The position numbers and the translations under genes are program-made. From positions 83,910 through 147,909 of the forward strand of contig JAFGOY010000038.1 of NCBI GenBank assembly GCA_016926255.1: a DNA stretch of 64,000 nt, given 5' to 3'. This document shows, one piece after another, positions 36,392 to 45,362 of this stretch. The notes below the pieces were generated by a model. It worked only from the letters and a program-made list of their open reading frames with translations, made no database searches and was not told the origin of the DNA. The first letter of the stretch is position 1; each line of letters starts with the position of its first letter. The DNA is from Anaerolineae bacterium. Lineage in GTDB: Bacteria > Chloroflexota > Anaerolineae > Aggregatilineales > UBA3940.

Positions 36392-39268
36392 TCAATCACC
36401 ATCAAGGCCGAGGCGGAACCCGATCAGCGGTACATAAGCATGCGGCTCGACCGGTCGGCGCTGCGTGCAGTGAATCTGACGCCGTTGATTATCGTATGCG
36501 CCTCCCCGCAAAATACGCGGTCCAGAAGCACCGATATTCTCGCGCTCTTTGTCTGGTTTGTAGGGATAATCACGCGCTAGGCTACTTGTCCACTCCCACA
36601 CATTTCCACCGAGATCGCAGACACCCTCCGGCGTCTTGTCCTGAGGGAAGATGCCGACAGCGGTTGTCTGCCCGATCCCTGCCTCACGTGTATTGGTGCA
36701 GTCGTCGCCACTGGCTCGGTTTCCAAAAGGGAACTTGCGGCGATCAAGACCAGCAGCGGCGCGCTCCCATTCCGCCTCAGTCAGAAGGCGATACGGCTTC
36801 CCGGTTTTGTGACGCAGCCAGTTGGCATAGGCAACAGCCTCATACCAGGTCACACCAACCACCGGGCGGTTGTCGATCCCCAGTGCCGCGTCATGGATAT
36901 AACCGCCTGTCCGCGCTGCCCGCTCGCGCCATTCCTGCGCGGCTTTTGTCCAAAACCTGATGTCGGCATAACCATCATCGGCGAGGAACGCCCGGAACTG
37001 TGCATTGGTGATCGGATAACAGGCAATATAAAACGGCTTCAGATTGACCGTGTGGCGTTCGTCGTCGGCACCCATTTCGAAGGGGCCGCCGTCAACCCAG
37101 ATCATTTGCGGTTCTACCGAGCAAACACCGGAGCGCGAATCCCCCAGCCAGCCCAACACGTCAGCAGCCTGGGCGCGTTCGATTGGCGTGAGGTGTCCAC
37201 CTTCGACCAGCATCGTTAGCTGTGATAGCAGCCGCGATACCACCTGTGTGCCAACATGCTCATCCTGTTCGGCGATGGTGCGGCCAACGATGGACAGCAT
37301 CTCTGCTGCCCACCAGATCGACCGCCACCCCGCCGCGTCTTCCGGGGGCTGGGGTTTACACAGCAGGTTGATCGCGTTGAGCGGACGAAATACGTCCTGC
37401 TGATTGAACACAAGGTGACCGACGGAGAGGAGCAGCACCTCGCGCCAGACATCCCCCTGATCAGCAAGAGTCGCGACCAGCCGGGAATATTCACGGTCGG
37501 CGACCAGATACCGGGCAGCCAGGAATTCCTGAAAACCCCGATGTGGAAACGCAAACATCGGGTCACCGTTGTTATCACGCCCTTTTCCAATCAACAACCC
37601 GGCCCGTTTCTCGACATAGTCACAGAATTTCTGCGCTTTTCCCCAGTCCCCATCAAGATACTTTTGCAGCACCTTAAGGACATCACTCTGCGGGATATTG
37701 ACCGCATTGGTCGAGCCATCCTGTGTATTGTGCGCCCGAAACGCAACTTCACACAGGCCATTGATCAGGCGTTCTTCGCGCGTTTCCAACTCTTCGACAA
37801 TTCCCTTCACCCATTCGCCCGGCGCAGTTTCTTTCGTTCGCTGCCAATCCCACAACAGCAGTTGGATGCAGTCATTGTAAAGGCGAGCCCGTTCCTTCGG
37901 TAGGGTTCCTTTGTAGGTATGAACCACTGACATGACGGTCAGCAGCATCGGGTTCTGGGCGAGGTCGCCGAGGTTTTTGGCCGCATCTTTGAGTTCGGCA
38001 GCTCTGACAAAAACGCCTTCCCTGTCAATATAGCCCAAACGCCCCAACGTGTTATACCACCGGTCGATAAACAGGTGACGGCTTCTTTCACTCAGTGGGG
38101 CAAGCATGACGACCTGGAAACGTGTGAGTTGCCATGCCGGATCGGTATACGACAGCACCCGGCAGGTCACGATGAAGCGGCTGCGCGAGTACGTTTCGGC
38201 AAAATCGGTGACCGCCTCCCGGACGATCTGACGGTGCTTGAGATCGGCGATCTCGTCCAGGCCATCAAACATCACCAGACAGTCGCCCGCGCGGAGCGCC
38301 TGCCGCACATCGGCAGCGAAATCGTTCAGGTTATGCGATTCTAACTGTTTTTTGATATGCCCCCAGACCAGATTGGCCGTTCCACGCCGGGTCTTTTTGG
38401 GAATATCCTGGACAAATTCCCGGAGTTCCAGGCGGATCGGCAGCAGCGGGCCGTGTGACCAATTCGAGGCCCGGCGGCGACCTTCCTGGGGAACGTCGAG
38501 ATTTTTCAGATGTCTCTGTTCAGGCCGTACTCTCGCCCCGATCAAACACAGCGTAAGATAGTTGAGGAAACTCGTTTTCCCGGAACCCGGATCGCCGAGA
38601 ATGATCAGACGCCGCACCCGGTTCACAACTTCCAGCGCAGGGACGGGGACGCGTGCCTGAGGATCGTTGTCGTTCTGGAGTGCCTGCTGGGTGCGCATAA
38701 TGTCGAGCGGCACGTAGATATCGTTCAGGCTGATGTCCGGGGTAGCCTGATCAGGCATTGCCATTTGCAGATCGAGCTTCCCCAGCGGGACCCTCCCCGC
38801 GATTTCTTTCAACCAGAGCAGGTAATCCTGTTCCTGCCCGTCGATTTCTGCCGAACCATTGGCAGAGGGACTGGTATTGCCATAGATTACCTGATCGGCG
38901 TGCTTAACCAGCACCTCGGCCTTATTGAAATCCCCCCCGGCAGCCCCGCCGTTGATAGTCACCGATCCCCCTCCGACGTTGGCCCCCGGCATCACGCTTC
39001 CCTGAATGGCGTTGCTGTCACCCTCGATAGTCGCCGTACCATTCAAGTCAGTAGCGACATCGCGCAGACTGGCGATGATCTGGTCGATCTCTTTCCTCTG
39101 ATCGGGATCGACGGTGACTCTCCGGATACCTTCCAGTCGGCGGATCTGTTCAATCAACTGCAAACGACCTGACCCTGCTCTTGCCGGCGAACCAGCGTTG
39201 ATCCTTGGATGAGAATCCGGCCCTTTAGACAGAGACGCCTTATGCACTACCGGTAAATTCGATATCAT
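36392..39268 (-). CDS. NACHT STAND ATPase with C-terminal FGE-sulfatase (SUMF1-like) domain
   Basis: 958 residues; AGGAG nine bases before the ATG supports the start. Residues 35-75 are helical. About 77-130 form a Gly/Asn/Val-rich segment (EGDSNAIQGSVMPGANVGGG onwards), an IYVPL motif follows at about 184-188, then the NACHT domain with Walker A GDPGSGKT at 225-232 and Walker B LVMFDGLDEI at 331-340. A helical arm leads to the C-terminal domain (about 725-958) that ends RILRGGAY and GFRLGLD and has GGNVWEWT, as in formylglycine-generating-enzyme-like folds. In STAND proteins such C-terminal domains sense ligands and the N-terminus couples to an effector. A role in defence or programmed death is inference from architecture and neighbours. 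Confidence 0.88.
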   Translation of the reverse strand: MISNLPVVHKASLSKGPDSHPRINAGSPARAGSGRLQLIEQIRRLEGIRRVTVDPDQRKEIDQIIASLRDVATDLNGTATIEGDSNAIQGSVMPGANVGGGSVTINGGAAGGDFNKAEVLVKHADQVIYGNTSPSANGSAEIDGQEQDYLLWLKEIAGRVPLGKLDLQMAMPDQATPDISLNDIYVPLDIMRTQQALQNDNDPQARVPVPALEVVNRVRRLIILGDPGSGKTSFLNYLTLCLIGARVRPEQRHLKNLDVPQEGRRRASNWSHGPLLPIRLELREFVQDIPKKTRRGTANLVWGHIKKQLESHNLNDFAADVRQALRAGDCLVMFDGLDEIADLKHRQIVREAVTDFAETYSRSRFIVTCRVLSYTDPAWQLTRFQVVMLAPLSERSRHLFIDRWYNTLGRLGYIDREGVFVRAAELKDAAKNLGDLAQNPMLLTVMSVVHTYKGTLPKERARLYNDCIQLLLWDWQRTKETAPGEWVKGIVEELETREERLINGLCEVAFRAHNTQDGSTNAVNIPQSDVLKVLQKYLDGDWGKAQKFCDYVEKRAGLLIGKGRDNNGDPMFAFPHRGFQEFLAARYLVADREYSRLVATLADQGDVWREVLLLSVGHLVFNQQDVFRPLNAINLLCKPQPPEDAAGWRSIWWAAEMLSIVGRTIAEQDEHVGTQVVSRLLSQLTMLVEGGHLTPIERAQAADVLGWLGDSRSGVCSVEPQMIWVDGGPFEMGADDERHTVNLKPFYIACYPITNAQFRAFLADDGYADIRFWTKAAQEWRERAARTGGYIHDAALGIDNRPVVGVTWYEAVAYANWLRHKTGKPYRLLTEAEWERAAAGLDRRKFPFGNRASGDDCTNTREAGIGQTTAVGIFPQDKTPEGVCDLGGNVWEWTSSLARDYPYKPDKERENIGASGPRILRGGAYDNQRRQIHCTQRRPVEPHAYVPLIGFRLGLDGD

Positions 39269-39336
39269 TGTCTGATACTCCTATTGCCAGGACACCCACT
39301 TACCCATACAATGAGACAAATTCTAAGGAGATTTTA

Positions 39337-39831
39337 ATGGATAACAAACCCGATTCTAACCTTTCTAACCCAAAAGAGAAACTCCAGAATCCTCCGGGTA
39401 GTGTTGGCGGAGACCAGAACATCGTCGGCGGTGATGTTGGAGTAGGCGGCAATGTCGGCAGCGGTTCGGTCACCGCCGATTACATCGTTGGCGGCGACTT
39501 GACATTTAATGGAAAAATGTCTGGCGAGAAAACCGAGTTCGCCGAGACGATGATCAGATTACGCGATCTGATCATTCAAGCCTACAAAAACGGTGAGCTA
39601 CCCGAAAAGGTCGCCCGCAAAACACTCGCCAACCTCAAAGAAACTGCCGAACTGGTCACGAAAGAAGAAAAGCCGCCTAAAAGTAAAATCATCCAGAAAC
39701 TTCAATATGTCGCCGACGTGCTTGACGCCGCCGTCGACATGATCAGTTCACAGGGAAACATTGCCTCGGTACTCGTACGCGCTGCGCCTATCGCCGCGCT
39801 ATTGATCAAGATAGCGACTCGTATCTTCTGA
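39337..39831 (+). CDS. Small Gly-rich/helical protein between two NACHT genes
   Basis: 164 residues from the ATG with a perfect AAGGAG upstream; an earlier ATG at 39268 overlaps the start of the opposing NACHT gene and is rejected. Residues about 20-65 are a Gly/Asp/Val-rich repeat (GGDQNIVGGDVGVGGNVG and GGDLTFNG) much like the Gly-rich segment of the NACHT-SUMF1 protein beside it. The rest is helical with EKTEFAETMIRLRDLIIQAYKNG and ends in a hydrophobic, lightly charged helix (ASVLVRAAPIAALLIKIATRIF is residues 143-164). Similar Gly-rich linkers occur next to death-like domains in bacterial STAND systems, so it may be an adaptor or a membrane-acting effector. No family was recognised with certainty. 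Overlaps the NACHT-HEAT gene by 33 bases tail to tail. Confidence 0.75.
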   Translation: MDNKPDSNLSNPKEKLQNPPGSVGGDQNIVGGDVGVGGNVGSGSVTADYIVGGDLTFNGKMSGEKTEFAETMIRLRDLIIQAYKNGELPEKVARKTLANLKETAELVTKEEKPPKSKIIQKLQYVADVLDAAVDMISSQGNIASVLVRAAPIAALLIKIATRIF

Positions 39832-42800
39832 TCGCGCACCCAGTCGCGGCACCGTTGGCCGGGCACGCGCAACAATCCAACCCAGTGCGCGATGAATCTC
39901 GTTCTGTTTCCGGCTGTCCTCGTCCCAGGCCGCGCGGAGTGGCAGCCGTGACAGCACATCCGACAGGTCACGCGCCACTTCGAGCAGTTCTTTGCCGGTC
40001 AGGGGAGGATCAGGAATGTGGCGCACGATGAATCCGAGTGCAATACCGGCTGCACACCGGACATCGAGTGGCCCGCTACGAAGCGCATTGCGCAGTGTGT
40101 CGACCATCGTTGCCGACAGCTCACGAACATTCGCCATACTCCGTAAAGCAGCCGCCCGCACTTCGACATTCTCTGCCTGGTGGGCAGCATCGAGCAGGAT
40201 GCGCTGGATCGCCGGAGCGTCTTCCAGAGCGTGCCCCAGGATTTCAAGAGCGAGAACCCTCACTTTCGCCGACGATGCTTTCAACTGCCCGGACCCGACA
40301 TCTTTCATCACTGCCAGGTCCATCACATAATTCACCACTTCCGAACTGAGTGGTGTGTGGGCTTTCAGACAGTTGACGATGTCCTGCCCCAGAGTATCCC
40401 CATAAGTCTGTAGAGACTGGATAAGCGAAATAAGCGCCACATCCGGCAGGTTCCGGAGCGAAGCCAGGGCGCGAACGGCCCCCCGCGTAACGGTGTGATC
40501 GGGCATAACGACCAGTGAATTCAGGTAGTCGACAATTTCCGGTCCAGGGTCCCGCAAACTGGCGATGGTATCAAGTGTCGCTTCACGCACCGATACCTCG
40601 CGGTCACTGAGCAGGATATAGAGCACCTCGCGGAGTTCGGTGTTTGGCTCCGGAATATGCTTGAGCGCCGAGGCAACTGCACCCCGAACCAGAGGAATGG
40701 TATCAGTGGCGATGTGTGACAGCATGTGTAATGCCTGGGGATCATCTTTCCCCTTGCGGACAATCGGGTCGATAACCGCCGCACGGATGCTGTCGGAGGG
40801 ATCGTCCAGACGTTCGATCAGGGCATCGACGATGTCGGACGTATTATTTGTGCAGGCTCCAAGGGCCCTGATTGCAGCCGTGCGCACCCTGCCATCAGGA
40901 TCATCTGACCAAAGGACCAACTGCGAAACCACCAGTGACGGTAGTTCGATAGGACGTGCAAAGGCGCTGATCGCCATCGACCGGAAGGAAGGATCGCCGT
41001 CGGCAATCGTCCGGCAGATGACAGTCAATGCATCATCCGGCAGATTGGAGATACCGGCGAGAGTCTCGACCGCCCGCTGGCAGATCGTCGGCTCCGGGTC
41101 ATTCAGCAGTTGGAGCAGTTCGTTGATAACCGTTCGCGGCAAAGAGCCGATCTGCTTCAACCGCCGCAAGCTGACGCGCCGCCGGACGGGATCGTCACTG
41201 TGCAGGAACTCGATCCACATGTTCAGGGTTTCGGTTGGAACCGGCGGGATATGGGCCAGAGCTTCTTTGCTGCTGGTTGCCACCTTCTCGTCAGTATCGG
41301 CGGTGAGCATCAGCAGGTAAACGTACGCCTCTTTGGAAAGCGCCCCCATCCGGCTCAGCGCATTTGCCAGTGCACGGCGAACCAGAAGAGGCTGCTGGTA
41401 ACCAAGTGCCACAACCGCCTTTTGTGCCTCGTCAAGATGAGAAGGCCAGAAGGTCAGGGAATCCACCGCGAAAGCCTGGGAATACTCGCTTGGGGCCGAG
41501 AGATTCTCGAAAACACTCTGGGCAGCAAGCCAGGTAGCTGAAGTCCCTTCGAGATTGATCAAATGGCGGCGGGCCATGTCATAGATGGCACTGAAGCGTC
41601 CTAGGCTGTCGCGTTCGCCGTAAATCCACAGTTCGGTCAGCTTCTCGATGACATACTTGACGATATCCGGGCGAATCTCCACGCCGCTGCCAAGCAGCCG
41701 CGCAGCGAAGAAAAGATCGCGCTTGAGCAGTGCTTCAAAAGGACTGGAGGCATGGCCGAACTGCCCGGCCTGTTCCCCGTGAGCCATCACCGCTGTTTCG
41801 ACGAGTTCAGAAGCATCGTCGGGCGAGTTCATAGAAACAAACCCGATTGCCAGCATGATCACCTCGTCCCAGCGTGGATCATGCAAATTCTCGCGGATGC
41901 GCTTTGCCGCCCGGCGGTAGCTGGCAACGAGATACCGGGCCGCAAAGTATTCTTGCAGACCCTGATAGATAAAGCCGTACCGCTCCGGGCCAAGTTCGAT
42001 GAACACACCTGAACGGACACGCAGTATCCCCAGGAAGCTCCCTATTGCCCGGTCGACTTCCATTGGCATCAGGTCGTCGTGCAGCCTGCTCCAGATCCGT
42101 CCCAGGATATCGCGCAGTTCCATCTCGGTGAGTATACCGGTCGGGCGCGAGGACTGAAGCCAGTAGGCCAGTTCGCCAAGCAGGGGGATCACTTCGTGTT
42201 CCAGAACGGCTGGCTGTTGATCGGGAACCTGCGGTAGACGCCACTCCCGGATCAATGCCTCGGCTACCTGGTGGTAGATTGCCACCCGCTGGGGCGAGAT
42301 CACCATACCTGGCTTGAAGACGCCTACCAGCATCCTCAGCAGCAGCGGCGTATTTGCCAACCCGGACAGGCGAGGATTGGTCACAATCTGGCGTGAGAGG
42401 GCAAGCATATCGGGTTGAGCGCGGCGCAGCGCCCTGTCTCGATCCATCGTTGGCCGCTGCCGGATGTCCAGGGTGAGCTTCCAACGCAGCAAAAAGGCAC
42501 CGACCTGGCTGCGGTCAAGCGGGCGAATCAGATACCCGACAAATTCGCGCGGGAGTGGAGAGGCCCCATAGCCCTGCAAGCGGCTGGATACAGCAATGCG
42601 ATTCCCGTTTCCATGCCAGTCTGATGCCGCTTGAGCAATATTGGCGACCAGCGTCCGCCGCTGTTCGTCGGTTGCTGCCTGATCGAGACCATCCAGCAAG
42701 ATCAGGCATTGGCCCCTTTCCAACAATGTCAGCAGCAGCGATGCTACTTCTTCATGCTGTGACAATTCCGCCGCCGACCGCAGCAGGTAGCTTTCGATCG

Positions 42801-43872
42801 TCTCTTCATCGTTGCGGTTCTCGATGTAGTCCGCCAGATCGAGGTATATCGGGCAGGGGCGAGGAAGTTTGAAGTCGTCCTGCCCCCACTCGGAAGGTTC
42901 TTCCTCCAGCAGCAAGCGAGCATATTCCAGAACAAGATGCCGGAGCAATGTCGTTTTACCGGCCCCACTTTCACCGAGGATCAGCAGTCGATCCTGCTTT
43001 GCCAGGACTTCACTTACCAGCTCACCTTCGTGAGCTTCCAGTTCCCGGCAGCCAAGTGGATCGTGGAAGATGTGAAATTCCGGGTCGTCATATCCAGCAA
43101 CCTGATAGCGAATATAGTGGGCCGGTTGGTCGTAGTCGGAGAGAGCAACCAGACGCAGCGGGATGTAAACATCACTAAAGGGGACGGTGGTATGGACGCT
43201 GCGCGTATATCCCCGTGCGTCAACCTGGCCGATCTGTTCGGCGCAGGCATTCAGATAAGCCAACAAGGTGGCGCTGTCAAAGCGCCGGTCGATGGGGATT
43301 GGAACTACCGGCTCATGAGGATATACTGGCCGCGCATCTTCGGCAGCCATATCCTCGACCATATTCAGCAGGTCGTCCGAGGTGAAGATATCTTGAAAAG
43401 TGGCATTTTCTTCGATGAGACATTGAACGACAATGCTCAGGAATGTCTGCATCGGGAGGATCCACTCGCTCCATGAGCGGGGCAGATAGCGCCCTGTCTC
43501 GATGGTAACGATGTTCTGGATTTCTGGATACTGGTCCCAGAGAACATCAGCCGCTTCCTGGGATTGGAAGAGATAGGCCCGCCACAGATTCTCGGCAAAT
43601 GACAGCCGTTCTAATCCGGCGTATTTGAGCAGTTCGGCAAACAACTCAAGCCATTTCTCGTGGGCTTCGGCATATTTGCTGAATTCATCCTGGGCGCGAT
43701 CAATCGCCATCCGAAGTGCGTCAGGGTCGACAACATCCTGCAGCCAGTGTTCAAGGATGATATACACAGCTGAATCGGTCGCTTCGCCATAGTCCAGCGA
43801 GCGATCAATCAGCATATTAAGCAGGCGGATACCCGCTTCGACAAGAGTCGCAGTGATCAGCGGGAAAACCAT
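39799..43872 (-). CDS. NACHT STAND ATPase with C-terminal HEAT repeats
   Basis: 1357 residues. The N-terminal 230 residues are alpha-helical without a known effector signature. FSDVYIPLRL at about 232-241 parallels the motif before NACHT in the neighbouring protein. Walker A GESGAGKT is at 300-307 and Walker B LILLDGLDQ at 390-398; a winged-helix/helical arm follows. From about residue 800 to the end run many HEAT-type units of about 31 residues with the pattern D-x-x-x-x-VR-x-A (for example DPEPTICQRAVETLAGI). HEAT solenoids in such proteins recognise a trigger molecule. The ribosome-binding site is weak. Defence function is inferred only from architecture. Confidence 0.88.
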   Translation of the reverse strand: MVFPLITATLVEAGIRLLNMLIDRSLDYGEATDSAVYIILEHWLQDVVDPDALRMAIDRAQDEFSKYAEAHEKWLELFAELLKYAGLERLSFAENLWRAYLFQSQEAADVLWDQYPEIQNIVTIETGRYLPRSWSEWILPMQTFLSIVVQCLIEENATFQDIFTSDDLLNMVEDMAAEDARPVYPHEPVVPIPIDRRFDSATLLAYLNACAEQIGQVDARGYTRSVHTTVPFSDVYIPLRLVALSDYDQPAHYIRYQVAGYDDPEFHIFHDPLGCRELEAHEGELVSEVLAKQDRLLILGESGAGKTTLLRHLVLEYARLLLEEEPSEWGQDDFKLPRPCPIYLDLADYIENRNDEETIESYLLRSAAELSQHEEVASLLLTLLERGQCLILLDGLDQAATDEQRRTLVANIAQAASDWHGNGNRIAVSSRLQGYGASPLPREFVGYLIRPLDRSQVGAFLLRWKLTLDIRQRPTMDRDRALRRAQPDMLALSRQIVTNPRLSGLANTPLLLRMLVGVFKPGMVISPQRVAIYHQVAEALIREWRLPQVPDQQPAVLEHEVIPLLGELAYWLQSSRPTGILTEMELRDILGRIWSRLHDDLMPMEVDRAIGSFLGILRVRSGVFIELGPERYGFIYQGLQEYFAARYLVASYRRAAKRIRENLHDPRWDEVIMLAIGFVSMNSPDDASELVETAVMAHGEQAGQFGHASSPFEALLKRDLFFAARLLGSGVEIRPDIVKYVIEKLTELWIYGERDSLGRFSAIYDMARRHLINLEGTSATWLAAQSVFENLSAPSEYSQAFAVDSLTFWPSHLDEAQKAVVALGYQQPLLVRRALANALSRMGALSKEAYVYLLMLTADTDEKVATSSKEALAHIPPVPTETLNMWIEFLHSDDPVRRRVSLRRLKQIGSLPRTVINELLQLLNDPEPTICQRAVETLAGISNLPDDALTVICRTIADGDPSFRSMAISAFARPIELPSLVVSQLVLWSDDPDGRVRTAAIRALGACTNNTSDIVDALIERLDDPSDSIRAAVIDPIVRKGKDDPQALHMLSHIATDTIPLVRGAVASALKHIPEPNTELREVLYILLSDREVSVREATLDTIASLRDPGPEIVDYLNSLVVMPDHTVTRGAVRALASLRNLPDVALISLIQSLQTYGDTLGQDIVNCLKAHTPLSSEVVNYVMDLAVMKDVGSGQLKASSAKVRVLALEILGHALEDAPAIQRILLDAAHQAENVEVRAAALRSMANVRELSATMVDTLRNALRSGPLDVRCAAGIALGFIVRHIPDPPLTGKELLEVARDLSDVLSRLPLRAAWDEDSRKQNEIHRALGWIVARARPTVPRLGARSEDTSRYLDQ

Positions 43873-43966
43873 TCAGCTTGTTCTTTCACAATCCCACGGG
43901 AAACTATTCCCCGCTTACGTTCAATTGTCGTTCAGCATTTGCCCAAAGATATACCAACACCTATTA

Positions 43967-43996
43967 TTGTAGTATAAGAAAGAAATTAACTATAAT
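43967..43996 (+). promoter_or_regulatory. Sigma-70-type promoter candidate for the coiled-coil gene
   Basis: TTGTAG at 43967-43972, 18 bases, then a perfect TATAAT at 43991-43996, in a strongly AT-rich stretch 68 bases before the GTG at 44064. The same 191-base gap must also hold the promoter of the leftward NACHT-HEAT gene. Confidence 0.5.
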
Positions 43997-44063
43997 ACAA
44001 CTCTACCACAACTGTTTTCTAATAAATAATAAGCGATAGGTACCAGTTATCAGGTTTGCTCTG

Positions 44064-44873
44064 GTGAATATTCTAACACTCTGGCCTTACTTGTTAATCA
44101 TTCCGGCCTTTTTCCTGGGCCTGCTCCTGGGTTGGTACTTACGTCCAGCTTCTCGTAAACGCCGGGAACTTCCACTTGAGACCCAGATGACCGGCCAACA
44201 AACCGGAAACACCGAAAAGCTGCGAAAACTGCGAAATGCCGAAGCTGAAGCCGCTTCTATCGACGAGCGACTGATCTCCATCAACCAAACGATAAACGCC
44301 TCCCGCCAGCAACTCGAACAGCTTGACAGAGAACACCAGCGGCTGCTGGTCTCAATCGACGACCGACGAGCCGAGATAGACCAGACACGCAATAAACTAC
44401 ACAGTTTTGAAAAGAACCTTGAATCGCAGCAAAATGAAATGCTCGCCAATATCGACGCCAGTGGAGAAGAATATGAAATGCTCCAACGGCTCGACAGTCG
44501 ATACTCGTCCCGAATTGCGCACATGGCCCAGAAAATCCAATTACTGGACCGCGATTTGCAAACGCTGCGTCAATCTATAATTGTTAAAGAAGCAGAGATT
44601 GAAAAAGCCAGACAGCTTGCCAGACAACGTGATGCCGAACTGAAACGCCTGATCCGGCAGTACCAGCAACGTGAGACCGATCTTGATCGAACGCGCCAGC
44701 AATTGTCACAGCGTAACAACGAACTCCGCAGGCTGCTGGACAGCCAGTCTCACGATGAACTTTATGAAGAGCCCCAACCTGGTACAAATATCCCTGCTCG
44801 CCGGCGAAAAGATGTCACCCCACAAACCAGGCCACAACTGAGTTCAGGGAAATCCCGATCTTCCAAGTCTTAA
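44064..44873 (+). CDS. Membrane-anchored coiled-coil protein of unknown function
   Basis: 269 residues from a GTG. One hydrophobic helix (about 5-26, LWPYLLIIPAFFLGLLLGWYL) is followed by a basic RPASRKRR that predicts the remainder to face the cytoplasm. Residues about 50-230 form a long heptad-patterned coiled coil rich in Gln, Glu, Arg and Leu; the last 35 are basic and Ser/Pro-rich. No enzyme motif. The topology resembles that of septum or envelope scaffolding proteins, but no family was recognised. It stands alone between the NACHT-HEAT gene and a 489-base non-coding gap, so association with the conflict island is unproven. Confidence 0.75.
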   Translation: MNILTLWPYLLIIPAFFLGLLLGWYLRPASRKRRELPLETQMTGQQTGNTEKLRKLRNAEAEAASIDERLISINQTINASRQQLEQLDREHQRLLVSIDDRRAEIDQTRNKLHSFEKNLESQQNEMLANIDASGEEYEMLQRLDSRYSSRIAHMAQKIQLLDRDLQTLRQSIIVKEAEIEKARQLARQRDAELKRLIRQYQQRETDLDRTRQQLSQRNNELRRLLDSQSHDELYEEPQPGTNIPARRRKDVTPQTRPQLSSGKSRSSKS

Positions 44874-45362
44874 CAATCTCTCCGACTACCAAGAATCACG
44901 ACATCGACTAATCCAAATCCTCACCCAGGATTAGACAAAGGTTTCCAAATTGACTAAATCAGGGAAATCGAGGCTTTTCTGGCTGCTGGCTCGCCCCAAG
45001 CATCGCAGCAGAGTATTCTCGATCGTTCGGCCACAACAAGACACAGTGTTGAGAATAGGCCACCCAAATCAGCCGTCAATGTCAGCGCACAAACATTTCC
45101 TTAACAATTCTATAACAATTCTCAAATATTGTCTATAATGATTTCGATTCGGGCTGAATTTCAGATTCGTGACACTGTTTTTACCTGTACCTGATAGAGA
45201 ACTTGGTACGTGCTGCTAAGATCGATCTATTGCAACCAGGCGTAAGTTCAGTTACGATTGCCAGGTGCATTTCAGGTAAAGATCGTTCGGGGCACTGATG
45301 ATGGTGGCTTATGAGCTAGCGCTCCATCGGTAAATAAAGCCCCATCTCAGGAGCACCGTGAT
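44874..45362 (+). other. 489-base non-coding gap upstream of the WbpB/D/E-like operon
   Basis: No gene is supported; a 62-codon open frame at 44950-45138 has no ribosome-binding site and unnatural composition. A 7-bp inverted repeat (CTAATCC 44908-44914, GGATTAG 44928-44934) lies after the coiled-coil gene but has no T run. A good promoter sits at 45112-45139, giving a leader of about 215 bases that contains small inverted repeats (CGTAA/TTACG near 45240) but no riboswitch that I recognise. Confidence 0.6.
45112..45139 (+). promoter_or_regulatory. Promoter candidate for the glycosyltransferase/WbpB/D/E-like operon
   Basis: ATAACA at 45112-45117, 16 bases, perfect TATAAT at 45134-45139, in an AT-rich tract. 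It would give a long leader before the TTG start at 45363. Confidence 0.5.

Noticed and set aside
39268..39336. Earlier ATG for the small Gly-rich protein
   Set aside because: No ribosome-binding site there, while the ATG at 39337 follows AAGGAG; the earlier one overlaps the first codon of the opposing gene.
31852..44873. CRISPR array or Cas genes near the CHAT protein
   Set aside because: No direct-repeat array and no Cas7-11, Csx30-like or other Cas motif was found; the resemblance to type III-E is limited to the sigma/CHAT logic.
44950..45138. 62-codon frame in the gap before the WbpB/D/E-like operon
   Set aside because: No ribosome-binding site, odd composition, and a good promoter overlaps its end.
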